Positions 34,013-43,191 of a DNA stretch of 64,000 nucleotides are shown in pieces. The number at the start of each line of letters is the position of its first letter. Within the stretch, counting starts at the first letter, position 1. Location of the stretch: positions 1,710,289 through 1,774,288 of the forward strand of contig JAXGZQ010000001.1 of NCBI GenBank assembly GCA_040776905.1. The letters run 5' to 3'. This DNA comes from SLHU01 sp009929975 (GTDB lineage: Bacteria; Bacillota; Clostridia; Saccharofermentanales; UBA5734). A program made the translations under genes and the position numbers. The notes under the pieces are model-generated. The model saw nothing but the letters and a program-made list of their open reading frames with translations. It searched no databases and was not told the DNA's origin.

Positions 34013-34030
34013 AGTTCAATATTGAACTAT
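34011..34030. promoter_or_regulatory. MarR-type operator palindrome
   Basis: ATAGTTCAATATTGAACTAT is a perfect 20-bp palindrome, 22 nt before the marR start and touching the -10 box. MarR dimers bind palindromes of this size, so autoregulation is likely. Confidence 0.75.
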
Positions 34031-34052
34031 ATTAAAAAAGAGGTGAATTTAA

Positions 34053-34508
34053 GTGAAAAGTGAAATAGTTAACAATAAAAACAGTCTTTTTTTAATATTT
34101 AATTGGAAGCTAAAAAAGGTGTATGAAAAAGTGTTTTATCAATTAACAGAGGAGTTACAATTAACTCAAAATGAAATGGATGTACTTCTATTTTTGTATA
34201 ATAATAGTCCACTAGACACTGCAAGGGACATAGCCAGATATCGTGCTATGTCAAAGTCTATGATATCAAAATCTGTAGATTCTTTATATAGAAGAGGTTA
34301 CTTAGAGTATAAGATAGATCAAACAGACAAAAGATGTATTCATCTTAAAATTGAACCAGTGGCTATTCCAATTGTAGAAAAATTATATAAGGTTCAAAAA
34401 AGATTTTTTGATACTCTTACTTATAATATTACTGAGGAAGAGTATAAAGCAATGGAAACAGTATTAAATAAAATGTATGAAAACATCGTTGATCAACTTG
34501 AAGAATGA
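34053..34508 (+). CDS. MarR family transcription regulator
   Basis: A 151-aa winged-helix repressor starting at GTG 34053 with AAGAGGTG upstream. The HTH is LTQNEMDVLLFLYNNSPLDTARDIARYRAMSKSMISKSVDSLYRRGYLEYKIDQTDKRCIHLKI, with the typical wing DxTDKR. It precedes a MATE pump in the same direction by 16 nt, so it probably represses itself and the pump through the palindrome upstream, releasing on binding a toxic compound. Confidence 0.93.
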   Translation: MKSEIVNNKNSLFLIFNWKLKKVYEKVFYQLTEELQLTQNEMDVLLFLYNNSPLDTARDIARYRAMSKSMISKSVDSLYRRGYLEYKIDQTDKRCIHLKIEPVAIPIVEKLYKVQKRFFDTLTYNITEEEYKAMETVLNKMYENIVDQLEE

Positions 34509-34524
34509 AAGGAAGATAGAAGAA

Positions 34525-35889
34525 ATGGACAACAAGCAACAAAGTGACTTAGGAACTAAGAAAATAAGTAAATTACTCTTTAGTATGGCTATCCCTGCAA
34601 TTACCGCACAGATTATTAATGTTTTGTACAATTTAGTAGATAGAATGTATATTGGACATATTCCAGAAGTTGGAGCTACTGCCCTAACTGCAGTAGGTGT
34701 TACAATGCCTATAATTATGGTTATATCAGCATTTGCTGCTTTAGTCAGTATGGGAGGTGCACCACGTTCTTCAATTATGATGGGAAAAGGAGATAAAGAT
34801 ACTGCTGAGAAAATCCTAGGTAACTGTACTACTGCACTAGTGTTTATTTCTCTAATGTTAACAGCTGTAGTGCTTATATTTGGAGAGAAAATGTTAATGA
34901 CATTTGGAGCCAGTAAAAATACTATAAAGTATGCATTGGATTATTTAAATATCTACGCGTTTGGAACACTATTTGTACAACTTGCTTTAGGTCTAAATGC
35001 ATTTATAACAGCACAAGGATTTGCTAAAACAAGTATGCTTACAGTACTTATTGGAGCGATATTAAACATCGTATTAGATCCAATCTTTATTTTTGGGTTC
35101 AATATGGGAGTAAAAGGTGCGGCTTTAGCAACTATAATATCACAGGGAGTTTCTGCATTATGGGTTATGAAATTTCTAAGAGGGGATAAGACTTTATTAA
35201 AAATCAAGAAAAAATATCTAAAGATAGATTTTAAAGTATTATTACCTTGTATAGCCCTTGGACTAGCACCATTTATTATGCAATCAACAGAAAGTATTTT
35301 AGCTATATCATTTAATACATCTTTACTAAAATACGGTGGGGATTTAGCAGTTGGAGCTATGACTATCCTTTCTAGTGTTATGCAGTTTTCCATGCTACCA
35401 TTAGTTGGACTTACCCAAGGTGCTACACCAATTATTAGCTTTAACTATGGTGCAGGTAAAGGGGATAGGGTGAAAGAAGCATTTTTACTATTGCTTAAAG
35501 TATCTCTAATTTACTCAATAGGATTATGGGCAATCACAATGTTATCTCCACAAATATTTGCTATAATTTTTACCAAAGATATTGAATTGATTAATATAAC
35601 TATAAAAGCAATGAGAATTTACATGGCTGCTTCTTTGTTATTTGGAATTCAAATTAGTTGTCAGCAGACTTTTATTGCCTTAGGAAATGCAAGGACATCT
35701 GTATTTCTAGCTATTTTGCGTAAAATAATTCTTTTAATCCCACTTATATATATATTACCTTTATTTTTAGAAAATAAGGTAGACGCAGTATTTTTAGCAG
35801 AACCAATAGCTGATATTATTGCTGTTACAGTAACCAGTATACTATTTACTATTCAGTTTAAAAGCGTATTAAGGGAATTAGATTATTAA
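34525..35889 (+). CDS. MATE family efflux transporter
   Basis: A 454-aa membrane protein with about 12 hydrophobic segments in two halves. Family phrases are MAIPAITAQIINVLYNLVDRMYIGHI, GLTQGATPIISFNYGAGKGDRV and ISCQQTFIALGNARTS. It exports cationic drugs or metabolites with Na+ or H+. I start at ATG 34525 (AAAGGAAG upstream); the longer frame begins inside marR. Very AT-rich codon use, like marR and the protease gene after it. Confidence 0.94.
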   Translation: MDNKQQSDLGTKKISKLLFSMAIPAITAQIINVLYNLVDRMYIGHIPEVGATALTAVGVTMPIIMVISAFAALVSMGGAPRSSIMMGKGDKDTAEKILGNCTTALVFISLMLTAVVLIFGEKMLMTFGASKNTIKYALDYLNIYAFGTLFVQLALGLNAFITAQGFAKTSMLTVLIGAILNIVLDPIFIFGFNMGVKGAALATIISQGVSALWVMKFLRGDKTLLKIKKKYLKIDFKVLLPCIALGLAPFIMQSTESILAISFNTSLLKYGGDLAVGAMTILSSVMQFSMLPLVGLTQGATPIISFNYGAGKGDRVKEAFLLLLKVSLIYSIGLWAITMLSPQIFAIIFTKDIELINITIKAMRIYMAASLLFGIQISCQQTFIALGNARTSVFLAILRKIILLIPLIYILPLFLENKVDAVFLAEPIADIIAVTVTSILFTIQFKSVLRELDY

Positions 35890-35915
35890 AAACTTTAAAT
35901 TAAGGAGTGTGGACA

Positions 35916-36623
35916 ATGTTTTATCCTTTAAGTTATTTTAGATTTGACCCAACCATAATTATATTAATTCCAGCAGTTATTTTAACGCTATATGCCCAAA
36001 GCAAAGTACAATCAAATTTTGTTAAATATTTGAGAGTACAGACACAAAAGGGATATACAGGAGTTCAAGTTGCAAGGAGATTATTAGATCAACATGGGTT
36101 ACAAAACATACCAATTGAACTTTCAAGAGGTAAGTTAAGTGACCATTATGATCCAACAAAACAAATTTTGAGACTATCCCAAGAAGTATATGAAGGACAT
36201 TCCGTAGCTGCTGTAAGTGTAGCTGCTCATGAGGTTGGACATGCTATTCAACATTCTAACGGATATATTCCATTATCTTTAAGAAATATGGTTTTTCCTA
36301 TAGCTAGATTTGGTTCTTCTGTCGCTTGGCCATTTATGATTATAGGATTACTTATTCCTAGTTTAGGTAGCCTTATGAATATAGGAATATTATTTTTTGG
36401 GACAGCAGTTTTATTTCAAATTATTACGCTTCCAGTAGAGTTTAATGCAAGTAGTAGAGCTTTAGAACTACTTGATACTAACGGTTTTGTAGTGGAAAAT
36501 GAAATCAAGGGATCAAAGAAGGTACTTCAAGCCGCAGCTTTAACATATATAGCAGCTATGGCAAGTGGGATAGCACAATTATTAAGACTTATTATGATTA
36601 GAAATAGAAATAATCGAGAATAA
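35916..36623 (+). CDS. YugP-like membrane zinc metallopeptidase
   Basis: A 235-aa membrane-bound peptidase. The zinc motif HEVGH is at residues 105-109 in SVAAHEVGHAIQH, and a downstream ExNA-type motif VEFNASSRALELL supplies the third ligand region. Hydrophobic segments lie at ~12-27, ~130-165 and near 210. It starts at ATG 35916, 6-8 nt after AAGGAG. It follows the MATE gene by 26 nt and may share its transcript. The substrate is unknown. Confidence 0.92.
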   Translation: MFYPLSYFRFDPTIIILIPAVILTLYAQSKVQSNFVKYLRVQTQKGYTGVQVARRLLDQHGLQNIPIELSRGKLSDHYDPTKQILRLSQEVYEGHSVAAVSVAAHEVGHAIQHSNGYIPLSLRNMVFPIARFGSSVAWPFMIIGLLIPSLGSLMNIGILFFGTAVLFQIITLPVEFNASSRALELLDTNGFVVENEIKGSKKVLQAAALTYIAAMASGIAQLLRLIMIRNRNNRE

Positions 36624-36877
36624 AATCAAAGGTCGTTGTAGAAAGGAACCCGAATTTTTAAAACCTCCATAAGGACAGTGTCCTGCCATGGTGTTAGAGG
36701 AAACATATCTACACTGAACCTTTTAATTTTAGCTATACTTTTTAATTATTTCATCTGAATAAATGTAAGGGTATTCAAGTTAGATTTAATCACCAACGCT
36801 CCAATCAAAAAACTCAATACGGTAGTAATCTAATGCGTATCACAAGTCCGAGCACCTTTCTAAACACATTGATTTCA

Positions 36878-36920
36878 AGCCTTTTCCGGGGTTATGCCCA
36901 GGAGAGGGCTTTTATTTTTT
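36878..36920 (+). terminator. Terminator fused to the truncated hsdM
   Basis: AGCCTTTTCC with GGAGAGGGCT (two G-U pairs) and an inner GGG/CCC stem, followed by TTTATTTTTT. It lies only 15-20 nt before the first HsdM-like codons, so the gene's normal 5' end has been replaced. Confidence 0.8.
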
Positions 36921-36935
36921 GTATCAAAATCTGCA

Positions 36936-37912
36936 TGAACATAGATCCTTGCTGCGGCTCCGGTGGTATGTTCATCCAGAGCGCCGACCTTGTCAAATCC
37001 AAACAGGGCGATATTAACCGAATCAATGTTTACGGTCAGGAAAAGGATGCAGCAACATACCGACTCGCAAAAATGAATCTTGCACTCCGCGGTATCAGCC
37101 ACAACCTCGGCGAGGTTTATGATTCCTCCTTTACCAACGACCTCCATAAAGGCCTGTATTTCAACTATATTATGGCTAATCCTCCCTTTAATCTAAAGGG
37201 ATGGTATGATGAGAACATAAAGAACGATGCCCGTTGGGCTGACTATGTGACGCCTCCAGACAGCAACGCAAACTATGCGTGGATTCTACATATACTTTCC
37301 CACCTAAAGCCCCGTGATGGAGTGGCCGGATTTCTACTGGCAAACGGTGCGTTGAGCGACAGCGATGCCCTGACCATTCGTCAGAAGCTGATTGAGAATG
37401 ATAAGGTTGAAGCTATTATTGTCCTTCCCAGAGAACTATTCATTACCACAGATATCAGTGTTACCCTTTGGATTCTGAACCAGAATAAGAAGGGTGGCAA
37501 TTATCACGGCAGAAATCTTCGTAATCGTGAGGGTGAAATTCTCTTTATTGACTTGCGCTCATGGACGGAAAACCCCGTAAAAAATGAGAACAAAAAGAAG
37601 ATTCGCTTGATAACTGAGCAAATCGATAAGGCCGCTGATATCTATCATACTTGGCAGAGCGAAGGTACGGACGGCACAAAGTATGAGGTTCCGGAGCTGT
37701 ATCGCAGTGCGTGCAAAGACGAAATAAAGAAAAAAGGCTGGGCACTCACTCCTAGCAAGTATATCGAGTTTATCGACCATGACTTGGACATTGACTATCC
37801 GGCTGAGATGGCACGCATCCAGAAGGAAATAAAGAAAGTTCTGGAAGCTGAAAAGCAGTCTCAGAAGATGCTGGAAGAAGCATTCAGGGGTATTGGGTAT
37901 GGCATTAACTAA
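36936..37912 (+). pseudogene. hsdM: Type I modification subunit HsdM, N-terminally truncated
   Basis: The frame is homologous to HsdM only from IDPCCGSGGMFIQS, the SAM-binding motif I, onward. NPPF (ANPPFNLKGW) and the C-terminal helical part are present. The normal ~170-residue N-terminal domain (complete HsdM is ~500 aa) is missing. The open frame can be read from 36833 (MRITSPSTF), but that part runs through a terminator and is not HsdM-like; ATG 36936 is the nearest start. Methylation by this protein is doubtful. It overlaps hsdS by 14 nt as in intact operons. Confidence 0.85.
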
Positions 37913-39032
37913 GCACTGTATCGGTGACTATATCGAACTTGTTCTAGATATGAATACTGAGTTAAAGTTCGGCCCAGATAATGTCATGGGAATGACAATC
38001 ACAAAAGAGATAATTCCTACGAAAGCTGATGTTGCTGATACAGATTTGTCTCGCTTTATTGTTGTTCAACCCGGTGACTTTATTTTCAACCCAAGAACTC
38101 ATGGTAAGAGAATAGGATTTGGCTATAACAACACCGGAAAGGCGTTCGTTATCAGCTGGAACAACATCGCATTTAGGATAAAGCCGACAAAGAAGACGGA
38201 AATCCTTGCAGATTACCTTTTTCTTCACTTTAATCGTAGTGAGTGGGATCGAGAAGCTTGTTACCGTTCTTGGGGTAGTTCAACAGAAGTATTTTCATGG
38301 GAAGCTTTGTGTGAGATGGAAATTGATATCCCTCCACTGCCGATCCAACAGAGATACGTGGATGTCTACAAATGCATGCTTGCTAATCAACAGTGTTATG
38401 AGTTCGGGCTGGAGGATTTGAAACTAACCTGTGACGCTTATATTGATCGCCTTCGCCGAGAACTACCTGCTCAACCAATTGGTAAATACATATCGCAAAG
38501 TGATGAGCGAAATACAATTGGGCTTCAGGTTGATGCGGTTCGTGGTTTGTCTGTATCAAGAGAGATGATACCAACAAAAGCGAATATGGATGGTGTGAGC
38601 CTCACTACTTACAAGCTTGTGTCACCCGGTGCAATTGCCTATGTTTCCGATACCTCACGAAGAGGCGATAAAATGTCGCTCAGCTTCAACAAAACCGATG
38701 AGACATTTCTTGTATCATCGATTTCGACAGTGTTTGTTACGGATAAGAAAACCCTTCTCCCAGAATACTTGATGCTGTTTTTTGGCCGTTCAGAATTTGA
38801 CCGTTATGCTCGATTCCATTCGTGGGGTAGCGCTCGCGAGACGTTTGATTGGGCCGATATGTGTGATGTCCAAATCCCAATTCCAGATATTAAAGTACAG
38901 GAAGCAATTGTAGAGATTTACAACGCTTACATCTTACGTAAAGAAATCAATGAAAAACTAAAAGATCTGATTAAGGATATTTGCCCGATAGTGATAAAAG
39001 GTTCTATCGAAGAAGCACAAAAGGGGGCATAG
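37899..39032 (+). CDS. hsdS: Type I restriction specificity subunit HsdS
   Basis: A 377-aa HsdS with two target recognition domains. TRD1 covers ~1-165 and TRD2 ~180-350, each closing with related phrases (RSEWDREACYRSWGSSTEVFSWEALCEMEIDIPPLPIQQRYV and RSEFDRYARFHSWGSARETFDWADMCDVQIPIPDIKVQEAIV) followed by helical spacer segments. It determines the bipartite DNA target. The start is ATG 37899, overlapping hsdM. The length is normal and no break is seen. Confidence 0.93.
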   Translation: MALTKHCIGDYIELVLDMNTELKFGPDNVMGMTITKEIIPTKADVADTDLSRFIVVQPGDFIFNPRTHGKRIGFGYNNTGKAFVISWNNIAFRIKPTKKTEILADYLFLHFNRSEWDREACYRSWGSSTEVFSWEALCEMEIDIPPLPIQQRYVDVYKCMLANQQCYEFGLEDLKLTCDAYIDRLRRELPAQPIGKYISQSDERNTIGLQVDAVRGLSVSREMIPTKANMDGVSLTTYKLVSPGAIAYVSDTSRRGDKMSLSFNKTDETFLVSSISTVFVTDKKTLLPEYLMLFFGRSEFDRYARFHSWGSARETFDWADMCDVQIPIPDIKVQEAIVEIYNAYILRKEINEKLKDLIKDICPIVIKGSIEEAQKGA

Positions 39033-39035
39033 GAT

Positions 39036-42000
39036 ATGTCTAAGCTGAAAGAATACTATGGTCACTTCTGCGAGTCGGAATATGAGTATGCTTTCATCGG
39101 TTTATTGGAGGCAGAGGGCTGGCAGTATCTTGCCGGTAATAGTATTCCTCGTCCATCCAAGAGAGATGTTCTGTATACCGATGATCTTTCAGCGTTTTTA
39201 AGCAAGGCAAACCCGGATCTGAAGGAAGATGAAATCAATCAGCTCGTTGACAATGTTCGTCTTGTGGGTACTGAAAGCGATTTCGCAACACTGCACAAGG
39301 TCTATGGTTGGATGGTTGACGGTGTTCAATATACTCCGCATAGCGGATTAGCCAGAATGGTGGCGCTCATTGACTTTGAATACCCAAACCATAATATCTT
39401 CCGAGTCGTCAATCAGCTTGTGGTTGAGTACACCAACAACGGTAAAAAAGAAAACCGCAGACCGGATATTCTCTTATATGTCAACGGAATGCCGTTATGT
39501 GTGATTGAGTTGAAAAATCCTGCGGATGCTAATGCCACCATTCATGATGCTTGGGAGCAAGTCATTGTCCGTTACTGGAGAGATATCCCACATCTGCTGC
39601 ATTACTGCCCTCTGGGTTGTATATCTGATGGCGTGAAAACAAGACTTGGTACTGTTCGCACTCCATACGAGCATTTTTATGCTTGGCGTCGAATAAATGA
39701 CGGTGACAAAGTTTCCACAACACCTTATGCGGAAACGGAGACCATGATAAAGGGCGTTTACAGTCCAGATAGATTTCTTGAAATCTTCCGTGACTATATC
39801 TATTTTCAGGACAGCATCTATGACCGCAGTGAGGTTGAAATCGTCTGCCGTTACCCGCAGTTCTTTGCGGCAAGATTACTTAAGCAGAGCATCGCAAAAT
39901 CCGTTGTGGAGAAAAGCGGAAAAGGTGGCACCTACTTCGGTGCAACCGGCTGCGGAAAGACCTATACAATGGCCTTCCTCGCACGGCAGCTTGCTCTTCG
40001 CTGCACAGATATCCCGGAAATCGGTTCTCCGACAATCGTTATGCTTGTTGATCGTGAGGATCTTCAGAAGCAAGGCGCAAAACTCTTTACAAAGAGCAAA
40101 GAATACCTAAATCTCGGTGAAGTATCCGTTGTTCAAAACCGCGCACATCTGAGACAAGAGTTAGGTGCACGCCAGAGTGGTGGCTTCTATATTTGCACGA
40201 TTCAGAAATTCTGCGACAGAGAGGATGATAAAATCGGTCTCATCAACAACCGGCAGAACATTGTCTGCTTCTCTGATGAAGCGCATCGTTCCCAGCTGGA
40301 GCACTCAAAAAAGATACAATTTAGCAAGGATGCTGACGAGAATATGAAAGCTATGGTGTCCAAGCCATATGCCAAGGTGCTAAAAGAAGCGTTCCCTCAG
40401 GCAACCTTCGTGGGCTTCACCGGCACTCCGATTGCGGAAACCTATCAGACCTTCGGTGAGGAAATTGACCGTTACACTATGGATCAAGCCGTTGCAGATG
40501 GACTTACTGTTTCTATCAAGTATCATCCCCGCATTGCGAAGGTCTTGCTCGATAAGGAAAAGATAAAGCAGATAGAGACCTATTACAAGATCTGTGCCGA
40601 TGAAGGGGCGACCGAAGAGGATATCGAGGCAAGCAAGAAGGCTATGAGTTCAATGGAGATCATTCTCGGAGAACCCTCCCGCCTTGAGCGCCTTGCCGTT
40701 GATATCCATAACCACTATATTGCTGCTTGCAATGAGGACCCGGACAGAGTTCAAAAGGCTATGATCGTCTGCTCCAGCAGACCGATTGCTTATGCTTTAC
40801 TCAAGAAGTTTATGGCAAATTATCCGGAATGGTTTGAAGAAAAGAAAGTGGTGGATGGAGTGTCTGCTACTGTTGAGGAGATGGCGGAACTAAAGCCGAT
40901 GCCCTTTATGGCGATGGTTACGAGTGTCGGCAAGAACGACGAACCTGAAATGTATAATTATCTCGGCGGTGCCACAAACGATAAGCGTTCCGGAGACCTG
41001 GATGCAGCCTTCAAGCAGGAGAAATCTAATTTCCATGTCGTTATTGTTGTAGACATGTGGATCACCGGCTTTGATGTTCCGTCCCTCACTTATATGTACA
41101 ACGATAAGCCCCTAAAGAAGCATATGCTGATTCAGACAATCAGCCGTGTCAACCGGAATAATCCCGGCAAGGAGTACGGCATGATTGTGGATTATATCGG
41201 TATACGGGAAAACATGCGCGAGGCTATGAAGGTGTACGGAGGCGACACATCCATCGCGCCTACTGCGGATGATGTTGAGCAGGCAACCGGCGTGTTTAGA
41301 GAGGAATTGATCATTCTGAAGACATTGTTTACGGAGTATGACTTGTATCCGTTCTTGGACCCAAATTGCAACCCTGTAAAGCGTTACACTCTTCTTGCAA
41401 AAGCTGCTGAGTTTGTCTTTGCTTCAACGAAGGAATTACAAGCTGAAGGCAATAAAGGTTCTAAAAAAATATCCTTTAAGACCTATTTCCTAAATACAGT
41501 TAAGAGGATGAGAACCTCTTTCGATATTTGTCAACCCTCCGGTGAGCTTGGCGAAGAAGAATCTGCTCTTGCACAGTGCTTCATGGCAATCGCCGGTTTT
41601 GTCCGCAAGATGAGTGGAACAAGCGATGTCGATGCCGATACCATGAACAAAGCTGTTGCCAAGATGGTTGAAGAAGCCTTGAAATACAACGAGGTCGAAA
41701 GTGTACTCGAAAGTGGTGAGCAGGAAGATATTTTTAGCCCTGAGTATTTTGAAAAGTTGTCCGATGTTAAAATGCCGGCCACAAAGCTTGAAATGCTCGT
41801 GAAGATGCTTCGTAAACAGATTAAGGAATATGGCAAAATCAATCAGATTGCTGCTAAGAAATTCCAAGAAATGCTTGAGAAAACGATTGAGGAATACCAC
41901 GAGAGGCGCAAGAGCCTTTCTTCAGAAGAAGCCGGTGCGACTCAGGAAGAAGCATCTGAGGATATTATTAAGAACGCCACAGAGCAAGCGCTTGTTATTT

Positions 42001-42359
42001 TACGAGAAATGAATGCCAACAAGGAGAGTTTCCGAAAAATCGGACTAACCTTTGAAGAGAAGGCATTCTACGATATCATAGTTTCTCTACGTGATCAGTA
42101 CAATTTTGAGTATGGTATAGATAAGACTGTTGATGGTGTTGTCATCAACGACAAGTGTAAAGAGCTGGCAAAAAAGGTGAAGGCAATTATCGATACCAAA
42201 TCATCCTTTGCTGATTGGCTCAACAATCAGAATGTTCGTGATCAACTCAAACTCGAAATCAAGATTTGCCTAATCAAGAATGGATACCCGCCGCAGTACA
42301 GCCCGGAAGTGTTCAGCAAAGTAATGGAACAGGTCGAAAACTTCGAGGAAAACAACTGA
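39036..42359 (+). CDS. hsdR: Type I restriction endonuclease subunit HsdR
   Basis: A 1107-aa translocase-nuclease. The N-terminal PD-(D/E)XK site reads RRPDILLYVNGMPLCVIELK (D144, E158, K160). The helicase part has GATGCGKT (302-309), DEAH box CFSDEAHRS (413-416), VGFTGTPIAETY, DMWITGFDVPSLTYMY and QTISRVNRN. The C-terminal ~250 residues are helical for HsdM contact. The start is ATG 39036, AAAGGGGG upstream. It is intact although its partner HsdM is truncated. Confidence 0.96.
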   Translation: MSKLKEYYGHFCESEYEYAFIGLLEAEGWQYLAGNSIPRPSKRDVLYTDDLSAFLSKANPDLKEDEINQLVDNVRLVGTESDFATLHKVYGWMVDGVQYTPHSGLARMVALIDFEYPNHNIFRVVNQLVVEYTNNGKKENRRPDILLYVNGMPLCVIELKNPADANATIHDAWEQVIVRYWRDIPHLLHYCPLGCISDGVKTRLGTVRTPYEHFYAWRRINDGDKVSTTPYAETETMIKGVYSPDRFLEIFRDYIYFQDSIYDRSEVEIVCRYPQFFAARLLKQSIAKSVVEKSGKGGTYFGATGCGKTYTMAFLARQLALRCTDIPEIGSPTIVMLVDREDLQKQGAKLFTKSKEYLNLGEVSVVQNRAHLRQELGARQSGGFYICTIQKFCDREDDKIGLINNRQNIVCFSDEAHRSQLEHSKKIQFSKDADENMKAMVSKPYAKVLKEAFPQATFVGFTGTPIAETYQTFGEEIDRYTMDQAVADGLTVSIKYHPRIAKVLLDKEKIKQIETYYKICADEGATEEDIEASKKAMSSMEIILGEPSRLERLAVDIHNHYIAACNEDPDRVQKAMIVCSSRPIAYALLKKFMANYPEWFEEKKVVDGVSATVEEMAELKPMPFMAMVTSVGKNDEPEMYNYLGGATNDKRSGDLDAAFKQEKSNFHVVIVVDMWITGFDVPSLTYMYNDKPLKKHMLIQTISRVNRNNPGKEYGMIVDYIGIRENMREAMKVYGGDTSIAPTADDVEQATGVFREELIILKTLFTEYDLYPFLDPNCNPVKRYTLLAKAAEFVFASTKELQAEGNKGSKKISFKTYFLNTVKRMRTSFDICQPSGELGEEESALAQCFMAIAGFVRKMSGTSDVDADTMNKAVAKMVEEALKYNEVESVLESGEQEDIFSPEYFEKLSDVKMPATKLEMLVKMLRKQIKEYGKINQIAAKKFQEMLEKTIEEYHERRKSLSSEEAGATQEEASEDIIKNATEQALVILREMNANKESFRKIGLTFEEKAFYDIIVSLRDQYNFEYGIDKTVDGVVINDKCKELAKKVKAIIDTKSSFADWLNNQNVRDQLKLEIKICLIKNGYPPQYSPEVFSKVMEQVENFEENN

Positions 42360-42372
42360 TAAAGAAAACTAA

Positions 42373-42401
42373 TTGACAAAAAATGCTGGTCTTGATATTC
42401 T
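42373..42401 (+). promoter_or_regulatory. Consensus promoter of the XRE gene
   Basis: TTGACA, 17-nt spacer, TATTCT, immediately after the hsdR stop codon and 47 nt before the XRE start. Confidence 0.75.
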
Positions 42402-42447
42402 ATGTTCACACATCAGCGTACACATAAACATTGAAAGGAGGATTCTC

Positions 42448-42834
42448 GTGGACAATCAATATAACACGTTCGGCTCATTTCTCCAAGCCAAACGATCCGG
42501 CAAAAAAACGCTACGTGCTTTTGCAGCGGACATCGGCGTTACACCCGGTTATATCAGCGACATTGAAAATGACCGCCGCGATCCACCAGGCAAAGACCTC
42601 TTGGATAAAATGGCCGAAATTCTGGGGATCACCGGCTCTGAGCTGGTTCAGTTCTACGATCTGGCGGGTCAGGGTCGAAAAGAGGTGTCTCCTGATCTGC
42701 CGGAGTATATTATGAACTCGGATGTATCCAATGCAGTTAGAACAGCTTTGCGTACGGCAAAGGACAGCGGAGCCACCGTTGAAGACTGGCAGAGATTTGT
42801 CGAGGAAATGAAACAGAAAAAAGAGGGGAAATGA
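42448..42834 (+). CDS. XRE-type regulator
   Basis: A 128-aa protein starting at GTG 42448 behind AAAGGAGG. The HTH is FGSFLQAKRSGKKTLRAFAADIGVTPGYISDIENDRRDPPGKDLLDKMAEILGI, followed by a helical tail (NAVRTALRTAKDSGATVEDWQRFVEEM). Such regulators pair with ImmA/IrrE metallopeptidases, which cleave them after stress. The partner is probably the gene at 43192. It overlaps a small frame by 4 nt at its end. Confidence 0.9.
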   Translation: MDNQYNTFGSFLQAKRSGKKTLRAFAADIGVTPGYISDIENDRRDPPGKDLLDKMAEILGITGSELVQFYDLAGQGRKEVSPDLPEYIMNSDVSNAVRTALRTAKDSGATVEDWQRFVEEMKQKKEGK

Positions 42835-42992
42835 GTCGCAGGCAGGAAATTATCTGTTGTCCAACGGCTGTTTTGAATATCGCAATATTTGAAGCAGCGA
42901 ACACAACTTTTTGTCTTAGCCCGACTCGCTCGTTTTATGTTGAGATTTCAGAGCTGAACGCCAAACAAAAGAGAACAAACGTTCTTTGTTAG
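42831..42992 (+). CDS. Possible small protein (53 aa), coupled to XRE gene
   Basis: ATG 42831 overlaps the XRE stop as ATGA and opens 53 codons (MSRRQEIICCPTAVLNIAIFEAANTTFCL). It has no homologue that I know and no other support than the overlap. Confidence 0.3.
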   Translation: MSRRQEIICCPTAVLNIAIFEAANTTFCLSPTRSFYVEISELNAKQKRTNVLC

Positions 42993-43191
42993 AATATTCA
43001 TTATCTTGGATTGTCTTATAGACCAGATTGGACTACAATGAGAACACTCTCAACCGCCTGCGAAAGCTGATCATCGGCAAGCACTAAGCAGAACCGCCTC
43101 CCCCAAATAATCGCCCGTCTGCGAAAGCTGATTCATCCGCCGTTCACCTGTAAGCATAATTGTATTAGTTCAGTTAGGAGCGTGAGCACTC
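42993..43191. other. Gap with a direct repeat
   Basis: No gene is visible. CTGCGAAAGCTGAT occurs at 43058-43071 and 43119-43132, both followed by YATC and preceded by CCGCC-type sequence. The first copy reads NRLRKLIIGKH-stop in one frame, the look of a gene's end, so the gap may hold remains of a deleted gene between XRE and ImmA. Confidence 0.4.

Noticed and set aside
36833..36935. ATG 36833 as the true start of HsdM
   Set aside because: The encoded residues do not resemble HsdM and the stretch contains a complete terminator.
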